DNA of 60,000 bases from Takakia lepidozioides. Its lineage: Eukaryota > Streptophyta > Takakiopsida > Takakiales > Takakiaceae. Below, in pieces: positions 12,180 to 24,538 of this stretch. Each line of letters starts with the position of its first letter. Within the stretch, counting starts at the first letter, position 1. The stretch is from assembly GCA_030704615.1 (NCBI GenBank), contig CM060732.1, positions 21,578,001 to 21,638,000 of the forward strand, given 5' to 3'. The position numbers were made by a program, and so were the translations under genes. Under the pieces are notes generated by a model, which saw nothing but the letters and a program-made list of their open reading frames with translations, ran no database searches and was not told the origin of the DNA.

Positions 12180-12358
12180 TGTTGGATGTTAATTCAACAT
12201 TTGGATAACGTATAGATTTCATCTATATTGTGATACGGCTTTAGAAGAGCTAGCATGAAAGGACACGACCTTTCATAATCTGAACTGTCTTATTATCCTC
12301 TTGTAAAGAAGACATTTTCATAATAAAATTATCTTACTTAGAGATCATCTCTCTCACA
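12180..12358 (+). repeat. 3' LTR of the second Copia remnant
   Basis: About 179 bp starting TGTTGGATG directly after the polypurine tract and ending in CTCTCACA, so it has TG...CA ends. A mirrored TTGGATGTTAA/TTAACATCC-like start is typical of Copia LTRs. I found no 5' partner in this window. Confidence 0.7.
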
Positions 12359-12813
12359 CCATCTTGGTCATGAGTGCTCTAGATAATTTACATTCCTCAC
12401 TAACTTGACATCATTTGCCAAAGGTGGGGAGTTGGTGCATTTTTCATCTCATCTTGGTCTAGAATGTCATTCCACTCCATTGATTTTGGGTAGGGAAGGC
12501 CCCTCTATGCAGGTCCCCCTTGTTTGACAGTGGTAGACTTTGCCCTCATGCTTGCCAATGGTACCCAAGACAAGGGCCTTCACATCATTATTGCATTGGA
12601 GGCAGAGCAGATGGCCAAGTTTGAGGACTTCATCAAAGTCTAGTTCCTTACAGGTACATATTTCTTGAGACTAGAAAACTGTGCAGGGAGGTGTGTGATG
12701 GAGTAGGGTAGAGGGCAGCTCTAGACCAAAGGAAGGTTAAACTGTATCAATAGCTTCTGATACTAATTTACAAGTATGTCTGGCTATTGGTGTAAGTCTA
12801 CTGGAAAGATACA
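12359..12813. other. unassigned DNA with one protein-like stretch
   Basis: No gene can be assigned. Near 12,520-12,645 the plus strand reads VDFALMLANGTQDKGLHIII, then ALEAEQMAKFEDFIKV, before a stop. This looks like a protein fragment, but I do not recognise the family and see no clear splice sites. Confidence 0.3.
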
Positions 12814-13047
12814 GACACCATTCGAGCACCCACTTTTATAAGGTCCACCTGAAACTTCAAGTGGCTTATGGAGGGAAGAAAGAGAGAGAGGAAACTGTTC
12901 ATGTTGTTTTCCACCATGGAAGCTGTGTTGGACACCATTCGAGCACCCACTTTTATAAGGTCCACCTGAAACTTCAAGTGGCTTATGGAGGGAAGAAAGA
13001 GAGAGGAAACTGTTCATGTTGTTTTCCACCATGGAAGCTGTGTTGGA
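12814..13047. repeat. tandem duplication, two units of about 117 bp
   Basis: Unit 1 is 12,814-12,930 and unit 2 is 12,931-13,047. They are nearly identical; the second lacks one GA in the GAAAGAGAGAG run. Both begin GACACCATTCGAGCACCC and end in AAGCTGTGTTGGA. High identity implies a recent duplication. Confidence 0.9.
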
Positions 13048-15000
13048 GCCTTCCTAGTGCTGGTTTATCCACCATTGAAGCCCCCATTGAAGCTGCCTTG
13101 CTTCATTCAATTTTTCAACCCACTCCCATCTGCAAAGGTTTGGTGATTGGTCAACGCCAGGGCCCACGCAAATTCTAGTAATCTACAAACTGAAGTGGGT
13201 CAGCCAGGTGAAAATGATTCCACATGCTCAATCCATATGATGGTGAGGGTAGTATAAAAGCATCTTCATTGGTGCATCTTGGCTATGATCAATAGTTCAC
13301 CTTGGTTCTCTCACTTTGGATCAATGAACCTTGATGATAATGCTTTTAATCTGAGGGTCGCTTTGGATTAGGGGCCAAGCACTCTACAGGTCAAAATCCA
13401 AGGGATTCTATTTGTGAGTTTTGCATCTTGGTTCGGCTTGGCTTTACAAATGGTCTAAAGGCCAAAACAATTAATTGTTGGGGATGAGGCTTATAAAAGT
13501 TGCGATGGTCATTTGGTTATTTAAGGATTTATGTACACATGTGTGGATCTGTTCCAGGCGGAGAACATCCGCAAAATTACCTAACACTTCCTGCAATGTT
13601 GACTATATAACAATAAAATAAGATACTTTGGTCTGTGGAAGGCTGTGTAGAGTCTATGGCTTTTCAACTGCCCACTGGTGGTTTTCACAAAAGAGTCCAA
13701 GATCACAGTACTTCAGGAAGGAGGGCCCTTGGCTTGAGAAGGTCAAGGATAATGTGGTGATCATCCAGATGAATGGATATCACTATGAACAAAGGCTTTC
13801 ACCAAAAGTGTATTTGAAGTTCAGATAAAGTGCAAGTCTTCCTTTTCGGATGGGTGCCTAAATGGCTACCAAAACATCCATTTGTTTTTAACACTGTTGC
13901 AGGAATTTGACGCAAGGAGGCCATGCATCTTGTGTTTGCACCTGTAGTGCAAGGATACTCAAGGTAGGCAGTAACATCAACAATGCGGGAATAACCGGGA
14001 ATGCAAACACTCAATTCAGCTCTAAATCAACTGTTTACCCTGAGTTTCTTACTCTGGTAGATGAAAACCTATGACTGGATGAGCGGTCCATGGATTTGAC
14101 ATTCAGTTGCTCAAAGTATGCCCAGACATGTCATTTCAGCAGCTGAACCACATGTTCAATGAGTTCATTGACTGTCAAATCCTTCAGCATAGTTGCTTTG
14201 GACCTGACCAATCAGATGCCATGCAAAAGAACACAAGTAGGATAAGTAAGAGACAGCAGAGCAGGCCATCAGCTGCCAGTTTGAGGGAGTTAGAGATAGC
14301 ATTTATAGCATATCAGAACAATTTGTCCTTTGTGGTAACAACATTGATCAATCTGGACACACTCATTAAGTGAATAGAAGGACCCAGATACCACGGAGAA
14401 CCCTCTACATAGTACAGACCCACTGCCCAAGCATCCCTTAAGGGAGACTTAGGGTGTGAAATGAGTAGCATACCTGACTGGATCATTCAATGAAACTCAG
14501 ACAAGTGGAGGCCATAGGTAGATTTCAAACATGTCACCTTTGTCAATCTGATGCAGCAATTTGAGTTAGCCCTTGTGTATACAAACACTCCATACCTTTT
14601 AAGCAATCATAGTACTGTCAATTTCTATGGCAGAAGCCCTTGGACCACGCTTGGGCTTTCTTGTAGCAGCCTTTGTACCCAATGCGGTGGCATTCAATGT
14701 TTTATGAGCAGGAAAAAATGTTTCTATGATTCAAATCGGCCCTGATGAACTGGATTTCTGTCTGGACAGCTTCCTCTTCATCGAACTAGCAGCATGGGAA
14801 GAGATGATTTGCGATTGGGGAAGGAAAATAGTATACATTCAACCACGAGCCCAAGTCACCGCCAAGCACTCAGGCAAAGCATGGGACTATCATCTTATCT
14901 GTGGTAAAGACATTGGCTGGTGACTTATGCTTATTGAAATTAGTAGAGGATTTTGTTTCGAAGTAATTTTTCCTACTCCAGCTGCACCTAAGGCAGAGCT
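13048..15000. other. unassigned DNA
   Basis: No gene family recognised. Open plus-strand stretches at about 13,630-13,828 and 14,107-14,373 have protein-like composition but no known motif, and I could not connect them by convincing splice sites. They could be upstream exons of the unrecognised gene at 15.1-15.8 kb or old repeat debris. Confidence 0.35.
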
Positions 15001-15089
15001 CAGCAGGGATTGGTCCTTGAAGAAAGTGCCAGCTTGTGGTTGGCTTGGACATGGCAGGAGATGAGCACTGTGAGGCTAAGTGGGCATCA

Positions 15090-15800
15090 GGCGAAGCTGT
15101 TGCTCTCGACGTTGTGGCTGCAAGCCAGCATGCCCGACAATGTGCCTTTAAGCTATGAGGCCATATCTCGCTCCTACAGTCTTACCCTCCTCTTCTCCGG
15201 ATCTCAGGTGAGGTCCCAATTCTTGCTTCTTATGGTTAACTTACAGGGATATCCTCTCTCTCTCTCATAAAATTGACGCTCTCCTCAAATCTATCAAGGG
15301 AATTGTGCCTGTACCTCTGTTTACCAACTTTGAAAGTCTCGAGGCTGAGCCAAAAGCCCAGGCCCTTCTGGGGCCTAGTTATTGGGCAAACCACACACAA
15401 CAGATTGATGCTTGTGTGAAGGGATTTCTAGAGGATATCTGGATAACCCGGATCAATGTTCTTTACCAAGGTAAGTCATACTACCGACTTCAGCCCCTGA
15501 CACAGGTGGGTTCTGTCCCTTTGTGTTCCGCTCAAGCTGGGAACGGGGTCAATGGCCACAAGGCTACGGCAAACAACGTCTTATGAGTACATTCTCTCAT
15601 GAACGTTTCCAGTTTGTGACATGGGTGAGGAGAGCTAACCTGCCCTTGGCACTAGACTGGAATTTTAAACTTAGGTTGGGGAGCCTACCTTTGAACAAAA
15701 AATAGATGCAGAGAGGAAAGGGAGAGTGGATATGTCTGAAAAACGAGAGTGGATGTGCCCAAGGTGGGATGGGAAGTTCTGGTTCTATTCCTGCCTGTAA
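15090..15800 (+). CDS. unrecognised multi-exon gene fragment
   Basis: Exon-like open stretches follow each other on the plus strand with plausible splice sites. The first ends in SYSLTLLFSGSQ at about 15,206 before GTGAGG. The second starts after an AG at about 15,246 (DILSLSHKIDALLKSIKG) and runs through NFESLEAEPKAQALLGPSYW and QQIDACVKGFLEDIWI to a GTAAGT site near 15,470. A last stretch at about 15,675-15,800 reads EPTFEQKIDAERKGRVDMSE, then REWMCPRWDGKFWFYSCL, and ends at a stop. I do not recognise the family. It could be a host gene fragment or part of an unknown transposon. Confidence 0.3.
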
Positions 15801-18545
<2,745 letters not shown>

Positions 18546-18679
18546 ATTATTTTAGGGTATCAAGGTGACTGAGTGTCTTTGGTATTCCACAGCCTGCACG
18601 CCAAGCATCCCAAGCGAGATGTAGGGCGTCGACTCCGGATGTCGCTTGACATGTGACAACTGGGCACCAATACATAGCA

Positions 18680-18799
18680 GCATTAGAGTTAGGGTTGCCA
18701 CACTCTACGACCAGACTCTTCTGAGAAATAATCTCATCTCGCTGTCGCTTGTAAGTGATTGGGAAAGTCTCAAGATTCATCGGTTTGAAATAAAAAGAT
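18680..18799 (-). pseudogene. DUF2921-like gene, downstream piece
   Basis: On the minus strand, immediately after the Copia LTR end at 18,800, the sequence reads FYFKPMNLETFPITYKRQ, followed by RDEIISQKSL. This fits the plant DUF2921 family, where a YFxPLxL block follows the second conserved cysteine-containing domain. It continues the piece at 21,330-21,884, which ends DITSQRNVDEP, now on the opposite strand. Between the two pieces lies a Copia insertion whose flanks, ATCTT here and ACCTT there, agree in four of five bases as a target duplication. DUF2921 proteins are plant membrane proteins of unknown function. An open frame runs on to 18,547 but loses clear similarity. Confidence 0.5.
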
Positions 18800-19005
18800 T
18801 GTGATAAAATGAGAGCATTCAAATGAGGGAGAGAGAAAGTGAGAGGGAATTCTTTTCTGTATATTACAAGAGTACTTGTTAATGTTATCTTCCTAGGTTC
18901 TATCCTAAGGAAGATGACTCTTCATAAGGAAGAGTCGCATCTGTTCAGATATGAACTGTCACAACTGTAGGATGAAGTGCTTCCTAATCTAAATTAGGTC
19001 TAACA
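18800..19005 (-). repeat. 3' LTR of a split Copia element
   Basis: About 206 bp with TGTGATAAAA at the left and GGTCTAACA at the right on the plus strand. The purine tract AAGTGGGAG of the minus strand lies next to it. The right-hand 120 bp are nearly identical, in reverse complement, to 21,885-22,004, which is the other LTR of the same element after inversion. Confidence 0.85.
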
Positions 19006-19012
19006 CTCCCAC

Positions 19013-19536
19013 TTAGGAAGCATCATCCTCAGCTTCTCCTCCAAACAACCCTAACGTCTTAAGAAGATAGGAGTGTTTAACAAAGCCAAGTGGCTTTGTG
19101 AGGATGTCAGCCACCATGTCCGCAGTAGGGCAGTAAAGAACAATGACATGTTTGTTGAGAACTTGTTCGCGGATGTAGTGGAACTGTATGTCGATATGCT
19201 GAGTCCTATCGTGGAACTTAGTGTCAATCAGAGCAATACCACTCTGATTATCACAAAAGATAGTTGTGGAATCAGTGGCATTTAGAAATCCAAGGTCTTG
19301 GAGTAGATGTCGGAGCCAAATAGGTTCGGTGCTAGCTTTCGTCAAGGCCATGTACTCGGCCTCTGTACTAGACAAGGCAATGGACCGTTGCTTGCGACTG
19401 GCCCAGGTAATAACACCAGCTGAAAGAATAAAAGTGTATCCAGAGGTGGAATATCTAGAATTGAGATTGCCACCCCAATCAGCATCAGAAAACCCATATA
19501 GAGGGCGAGGCTGGAGAACACTAGTGTATTGGAGAT
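19013..19536 (-). pseudogene. Copia RNase H, left part of a split element
   Basis: The minus strand encodes QYTSVLQPRPLYGFSDADWG, STSGYTFIL, VITWASRKQRSIALSSTEAE, FCDNQSGIALIDTKFHDRTQ and VADILTKPLG. This is a well-preserved Copia RNase H with an open frame up to the terminal stop. Its upstream end breaks off at about 19,535 within the block that should read RYVKGTLYLxLHYTS. The missing half of this block is at about 23,125-23,215 on the plus strand, so the two pieces were separated by an inversion. Confidence 0.85.
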
Positions 19537-20766
19537 GGCATGCATCATACCTGAAGTCGTCTGGGTTCGAAATTCTGAGGACATGGAATTGTGTGAACAT
19601 CTTGTACCTTCTGAAAGGTGGTTGCCCTGGACAGCTGGTATGGCACCGCCCTACTCTGAATTGTTTCCCAATGTCTTTTCAGTTGTTTCTGCTGGCTTGC
19701 TCTACCACCATATGTGATGATCGGCACCGATCATCACAAAAACATTCCATTGTAGTTTACATTTGCAGTCCATGTTTTATTCTTTCCTGCGCCAGAATTT
19801 CTTTCAAATTTCTATGTCTCACTCCTACCTTGCATCTTTGCTAGACAAGGATGTTTGAGGCAATCTGCCTGAGGCGGATTCGTACCTCCAAAACACCTTC
19901 ATCCGTTCGCAACTTTGAAATTTCCGACCAGGGGAGTTTTATCAACCCCCCATATGAACCGCATGTGGATGACATGTTGTACAATTTCATGCACTCCAGT
20001 TCGACAGCCAAAAAACCAGACGGGTTTCCGTGGAGAGGTGCAAGGGAAAGAACCCCAGCATTCATGCAGACGCTCTTGGAGTCATGTAGTCACCATTCTG
20101 CAAGGGTGGTCGACCTCACACTATCCACAGGTTCGTTGGTTCAATATTGTTTCCATTCTCAAGGTCTTCCAGTTTGCATCCGATTTTTGCATCCTCTACA
20201 ACCTTCTTGAGGCTTTCTATCTTGGTAGGTGCGACTTACCGTGCTTGCAAGGTTGGTGGGTGAGAAGCCTTTTTGGCATGGAGGGCGACACCGAACTATT
20301 CAAGAGTGTCCTCCTCCCTCTTGTGTCTGGCTCTACGTCTGCCACACAGACTAAACAAACTCAAATCAGAAATGATGAGGATACCGAGGATAAGCAGATC
20401 GACAACGACTTCTCATGTGAGTAAGTCGGCCATGGAAATGTCATTCCAGTTTGGGTGCTTGTTCAATTTCGCATACATCAAAATTGTAGTAATAACTTTT
20501 ATCATGCTTTGACTTGCAGGAACGGCAGCGATGGATCTTTAGGAGAAACCCCCATTTGTGCCGAGACTGTTTTCGACAGTCCCCTTTCCACTTTTGTGCT
20601 TCCTGTCTATGCCGAAGCAATGGCACTTGAAATGGCCGAGGCTCTATCCCCTGATTTCTTATTGCCCGATCGCAGGAGTAGCCATCGTAGATCCGGAGTT
20701 CTGAAATTCTTGGACTTTGATGTAGAGGACGCGGGGATACATTGTACTGACTTTGAATCAGACTGA
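19534..20766 (+). pseudogene. ParB/methyltransferase-like gene, copy A, 3' half (exons 6b-9)
   Basis: Exon 6b (about 19,534-19,637) reads SSGFEILRTWNCVNILYL and matches copy B at SGFKVIKTWTCINTLPL. Exon 7 (19,845-20,130, 286 bp, the same length as in copy B) reads PWRGARERTPAFMQTLLES, then RVVDLTLSTG. This is the KP-type block plus motif I (S-adenosylmethionine binding) of N4/N6 DNA methylases, as in EKPxxLLExLI then VLDPFxGSGT. Exon 8 (20,252-20,416) reads FGMEGDTELF, matching the motif II region (GIExDPEYF). Exon 9 (20,520-20,766) is an acidic tail ending in a TGA. Splice sites are GT-AG. The intron before exon 7 carries one 24-bp palindrome (19,714-19,737). The STG after motif I seen in copy B is replaced here by WWV. 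The 5' half lies at 23,216-27,152 on the other strand. Confidence 0.6.
19714..19737. repeat. 24-bp palindrome in intron 6 of copy A
   Basis: Arms GTGATGATCG and CGATCATCAC pair perfectly around a 4-base core (GCAC). It is the only copy of this family in the 3' half of gene A; the other 17 lie between 24,284 and 26,673. Confidence 0.95.
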
Positions 20767-20883
20767 ACTTCGCATTTTTTTTGTTCTATTTATATCCTAT
20801 TCAGAACTCATTGAATTCCCTTGCCTCATTGCATTTGTTCCGACAGAAAAGAAAATGAATCAAACAATCTACTCGGATTCAAA

Positions 20884-21110
20884 TGTCAATCTTCATGAAT
20901 CCATCCCCTAAACCCCTCACACTCATGTCATATCCATTGTGCATTCATCTATTGTGTATTCATGCATCCTCCATTCAAGAATGTTTTCCACCATTCAACA
21001 TCCATCCCACATTCATCCATTCGCTTGCATTGTTCCCACATATCCATATATTTCTCATCCACTCTACATTCATCCATCCTGCATTCAATTGTTGCTTTCA
21101 GGTGGGGATG
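20884..21110 (+). repeat. CATCCATTC-rich minisatellite-like tract downstream of copy A
   Basis: About 230 bp made of irregular repeats of CATTCATCCA, CATCCATTC and ATCCATCCC. It begins about 120 bp after the stop codon of copy A. The same kind of tract, read on the minus strand, lies after the stop codon of copy B (about 57,180-57,400). It may act as a 3' untranslated or terminal module of the gene unit. Confidence 0.6.
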
Positions 21111-21179
21111 ACCACGTCCTTGAACTTGTTTCCGCGGTTGAGGGTGCTCTTTGGCGGAAATACACTCTGCTTCTTACTT

Positions 21180-21309
21180 GGCGCACATTGACGTGGCGTT
21201 TAAGCTCGATGATGTGGAGTGAGCCCGGTGATATGACGTTCGTTCAAGGTGACGTGGCGTGAGTGCGGCTGCGCTCACGCCACCAGGCTCACGCCGAGGC
21301 ATCCCTGGT
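21180..21309. repeat. GTGAGCG/CTCACGCC inverted-repeat module after copy A
   Basis: Contains an inverted repeat with 8-base arms GGCGTGAG and CTCACGCC (21,256-21,281), followed by another GGCTCACGCC. It then reads GCTCACG, a short spacer and GGCATCCC (about 21,285-21,307). Copy B has on the minus strand GCTCACG, a short spacer and AGCATCCC at about 57,027-57,008. The position after the minisatellite tract is the same in both copies, so this may be the end of a duplicated or mobile unit. Confidence 0.45.
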
Positions 21310-21329
21310 ATGAACCTAACCTCGTTCGG

Positions 21330-21884
21330 TCCAGAATCCGGGCCAATGTGTTTCGTTACCCTGCTCTCCATGGACTTGATGATTATAGCATCTTAAGCAC
21401 AGATCTTTCAGTTGAATCGCTCATGCTTCCATAGCAGAAGCAGCAGTCCAGGTTGGATTATCTGAGCTTTAGTGTGATTGCACTTGAAGACCACATGACA
21501 ATAAACTGGAGGGAGGAGAGTAATTTTACCATGGTTCCAGAGGGACAGTGGATGATGCTGTTAAAAGTGAATCCTCGCTCAAGTGCACGTCGCCCAAGCA
21601 AGCAACCAGAATATTTCAAAGTGGGAGCTCATTTGAAGATTACACCAGCTGGGTTTTCTATTGCAGAAGGTCTGTATAATCCCAAGGATGGGAAAATGTA
21701 CATGAAGGGTTGTCGACTAGTAGATGTCAATTGGACGCTGCTCTAGGATAAGCAGATTCCATAGATGATGGGCTTGACTGTTCCCTTGAAATTGTTCAGG
21801 AGTACCCCTCAATAGTTGCTAGGTGGCTGACAAGACCAATTGTGAAGATAGACATCACCAGCCAGCGGAATGTGGACGAACCTT
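21330..21884 (+). pseudogene. DUF2921-like gene, upstream piece
   Basis: The plus strand reads VFRYPALHGLDDYSILSTDL, then a TAG, then LDYLSFSVIALEDHMTINW. It continues with YFKVGAHLKITPAGFSIAEG and LYNPKDGKMYMKGCR, and, after a frame change, with DCSLEIVQEYPSIVARWLTR and PIVKIDITSQRNVDEP. The EGLYNPxxGxMYMxGCR block followed by DCxLEIxVQxxP is the hallmark of plant DUF2921 proteins. At least one nonsense codon and one frameshift make it a pseudogene here. It breaks at 21,885 where a Copia LTR begins and resumes on the minus strand at 18,799. Confidence 0.55.
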
Positions 21885-22004
21885 TGTTAGACCTAATTTA
21901 GATTAGGAAGCACTTCATCCTACAGCTGTGACAGTTCATATCTGAACAGATGTGACTCTTCCTTATGAAGAGTCATCTTCCTTAGGATAGAACCTAGGAA
22001 GATT
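21885..22004 (+). repeat. 5' LTR fragment of the split Copia element
   Basis: Starts TGTTAGACC directly inside the DUF2921-like sequence and matches the reverse complement of 18,886-19,005. It is truncated after about 120 bp, and gag-coding sequence follows without a visible primer binding site. Confidence 0.85.
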
Positions 22005-22039
22005 AATTGCCTAGATAATAGCTAGATAAGTCATGTTAC

Positions 22040-23085
22040 TGCTTTTACCATCGCTCTAGAAGCATGGACAACACTTAACAATCTATATGATGCGCAAAAC
22101 ACGGTGACCAAGATGTATCTTAAGGATCAGCTTGTCACTCTAAAGTTCAAGGAGGGAGCCAGCCTTACTAAGCATATTTATGCTTTTCGAGCTTTGTTAG
22201 ATCAACTTAGCTCTGATGGTTCTAGGGTATCTAACGAGGAGGCTGTTATATCCTTGATGCGTAGTATGCCACCTTCATATCATAATTTCTTAACAGCCTT
22301 AAGAGGAAATCAGGCTCTTACCCTTACACAGCTGATCACTTATCTACTACAGGAGGAGACCATGATGAAACATGATGATCCTTAACTTGTTGCCACTTTA
22401 TTATACACCCAAAAGCGGGGGTTCAGGAGGTCGACCTTCTACCTCGACTGTATCCCCTGTCCAGTTTGCCAATCAGCCCTCTAGCTCTAATGGGAAGTGT
22501 TCTTTAAAATGCTTCTATTGGAAGATGAGTAATCATGTCATTATGGACTGTCGTAAGCGCATTGCAGAAAAGCGAGCTGCTCAAACTCTGGACAGACCAA
22601 AGACTGTTAGACACTTGCTAGTCACAGCTTTGTCTCCTACTCCTGCAAGGGATACTAGTTGGTACATTGACACTAGTGCCACAGACCACATGGCCCATGA
22701 TAGGAGTCACTTTCATACATACACTCCTCTAGATCCTGCTCAAGTTGTCTATTTAGGGGACAACTCGACACAATCTATAATTGGGATAGGAAATGTGTAC
22801 GTTACCCTTCCTCATGGCGAGCCCATTATAGTATCTAATGTCTTTCATGTCCCTGGCCTTACCAAGAACCTCTATTCCATCAAACCCCTTGATTCTTCAA
22901 ATGGTGAGATGGTTTTATGCCGGGGAATTTGTTCCCTTATCGACTCCCAAGGTCAGCTTATTGCCAAATGTCCCCAAGTAAATGATCTTTACAAACTTGG
23001 TAAGTCATGCCTTCCTCCTCCCATCTTGCCTACCCCTCCTGGCACACTGCCTCAGGTTGTTCTCAAGACATATTCTAGATAGACT
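22040..23085 (+). pseudogene. Copia gag and protease of the split element
   Basis: The plus strand encodes Copia gag (MYLKDQLVTLKFKEGASLTK, then HIYAFRALLDQLSSDG and VISLMRSMPPSYHNFLTALR) up to about 22,380. It then gives a zinc-knuckle remnant (CFYWKMSNHVIMDCRK, in which the second C and the histidine spacing are altered). The protease region follows: SWYIDTSATDHMAHDRSHF, with DTSA instead of DSGA, and VFHVPGLTKNLYS. It joins directly to an RNase H fragment near 23,105, so integrase and reverse transcriptase have been deleted. Confidence 0.8.
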
Positions 23086-23104
23086 AATACCCAAGGCCCG
23101 ACCT

Positions 23105-23215
23105 TTCCTATCCAGTGGGAGTTGTGGCCCAATTTATGTCTAATCCTGGTCGCCCCCATTGGACTGCCGTTAAGCGTATCTTTTGATACGTCAAGGGCAC
23201 TCTATATCTATGACT
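23105..23215 (+). pseudogene. Copia RNase H upstream fragment at the inversion breakpoint
   Basis: The plus strand reads a CGPIYV-like block, then RPHWTAVKRIF and YVKGTLYL, the segment that precedes RNase H in Copia polyproteins. It stops at about 23,215. The expected continuation (LxYTSVLQPRPLYGFSDADW) begins at about 19,535 on the minus strand. Confidence 0.75.
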
Positions 23216-24283
23216 ATCCTTATCACATGACTGGAAGAGCAAAAGCGTTCCTGCATCTGAAAGGAAATTATTGCAGAATCCGCATACCCAACTCCAGTAG
23301 TTCTCATCGAATCTGTTCCAGGATGGAGTCTTTCCCTTTGGAGGAACGTCGGGGACAGGCTGGCCGTCTGGGATGTCAAGGATGACCATGTCAGCGGCAA
23401 AGGGTTTTTGAACACCGCATATGAATGAGGGACCATTGCTCACCTGCAGCATACCGGTATAATTTCAAGTCAAACAAAAATGAGGGTCCCAACAGAAACC
23501 ATCATCTACATTGGCATACACAATTTCGAAAGTCCCATGTGAAGAGGAAGATTCTTACCAGATTAAGAAATGAAATCATGTTATCCCAAGTTGGTGATGG
23601 CACCCCCGAGTAACTGTTTCTCCGAGTCTCCATCATCGTTAGCCATCCCTCATTCACAATCTTGATCTGCCCTGCCAAGTCCGCACGGGAAGGGTGTTGC
23701 TTGGCATCGAATGGACATTCAACAGTGCGGGTGTACCTCCCAGCGGTCTCATCTTTCTCCGTGTCCTCACCTTTCTCCTTTTCCTTCTCTTTCTCCTTCG
23801 CCTTCTCTTTCCCCTTAGCCTTCTCCTTCTCTTTCTCCTTAGGCTTCCCAGGTGACATGGCTATTACCTCTGGAGCCTTTGGATCTTTCCCCTTGCGACC
23901 CGCCTTCCTGCCTTTCTATGGAGTTGCCTGCGCGTCTGGCTCCTTGGCGGCCAATAAAGCAATGTTCCTCTGGTACCCTTTGTCGTTCAAAGGTGCAAGC
24001 ATCTTCGCATGGTTGTTCATATACTTCATATGCTGCTCTTGAAATGTCGTGTGCTCTAGAGGGCAGTCGAGGTACCATCCACAGTCCCTGAAGTGGGCAT
24101 GACTCCAGTCCCTCAAGATACCAGCTGTGTACATGGTGGGATCGTTGGCAGGGTCGGACCACATGTCCAGGTAATCTGGGATTCCACTCAGGTGTTTTCC
24201 TTCCATCAACGCATATTTAGTGTACCTGCGGAGGCTCAAACAAACACCATCCCCCAAAACAAGATATCAAAAAGCAGAAGGAA

Positions 24284-24538
24284 GTGATGATCGGTGGCGA
24301 TCATCACTTTCACATGAGAGAGAATGCAACATGGGTTGGCAAATCCTTATGATTATGTAGACTGCACAAATGGGAAATGTGATGGTCGGCACCGACCATC
24401 ACTTCATTCATCAGAAACAGACTGCCTATGATAACAGAGGCATGATTAAGGATGGAAACAAGGACATGATCAGCAGTGACAACTGTTTGACTGGAGAATA
24501 TCATGGCAGTGGATGTGATGATCGGTACCGACCATCAC
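24284..24538. repeat. three 24-bp palindromes in intron 4 of copy A
   Basis: Copies at 24,284-24,307, 24,379-24,402 and 24,515-24,538. All have the form of 10-base arms GTGATGRTCG and CGAYCATCAC around a 4-base core. The second has GGTC in the left arm and GACC in the right arm, so both arms changed together and the symmetry is kept. The third has GATC on the left and GACC on the right. Confidence 0.95.

Noticed and set aside
19266-19844. A single 192-codon plus-strand protein
   Set aside because: Its left part is the antisense of Copia RNase H; only the part from about 19,534 to 19,637 is exon 6b of copy A, and the right part is intron.
23662-24042. A plus-strand Ser/Phe-rich frame
   Set aside because: It is the antisense of the Lys/Glu-rich linker in exon 5 of copy A.
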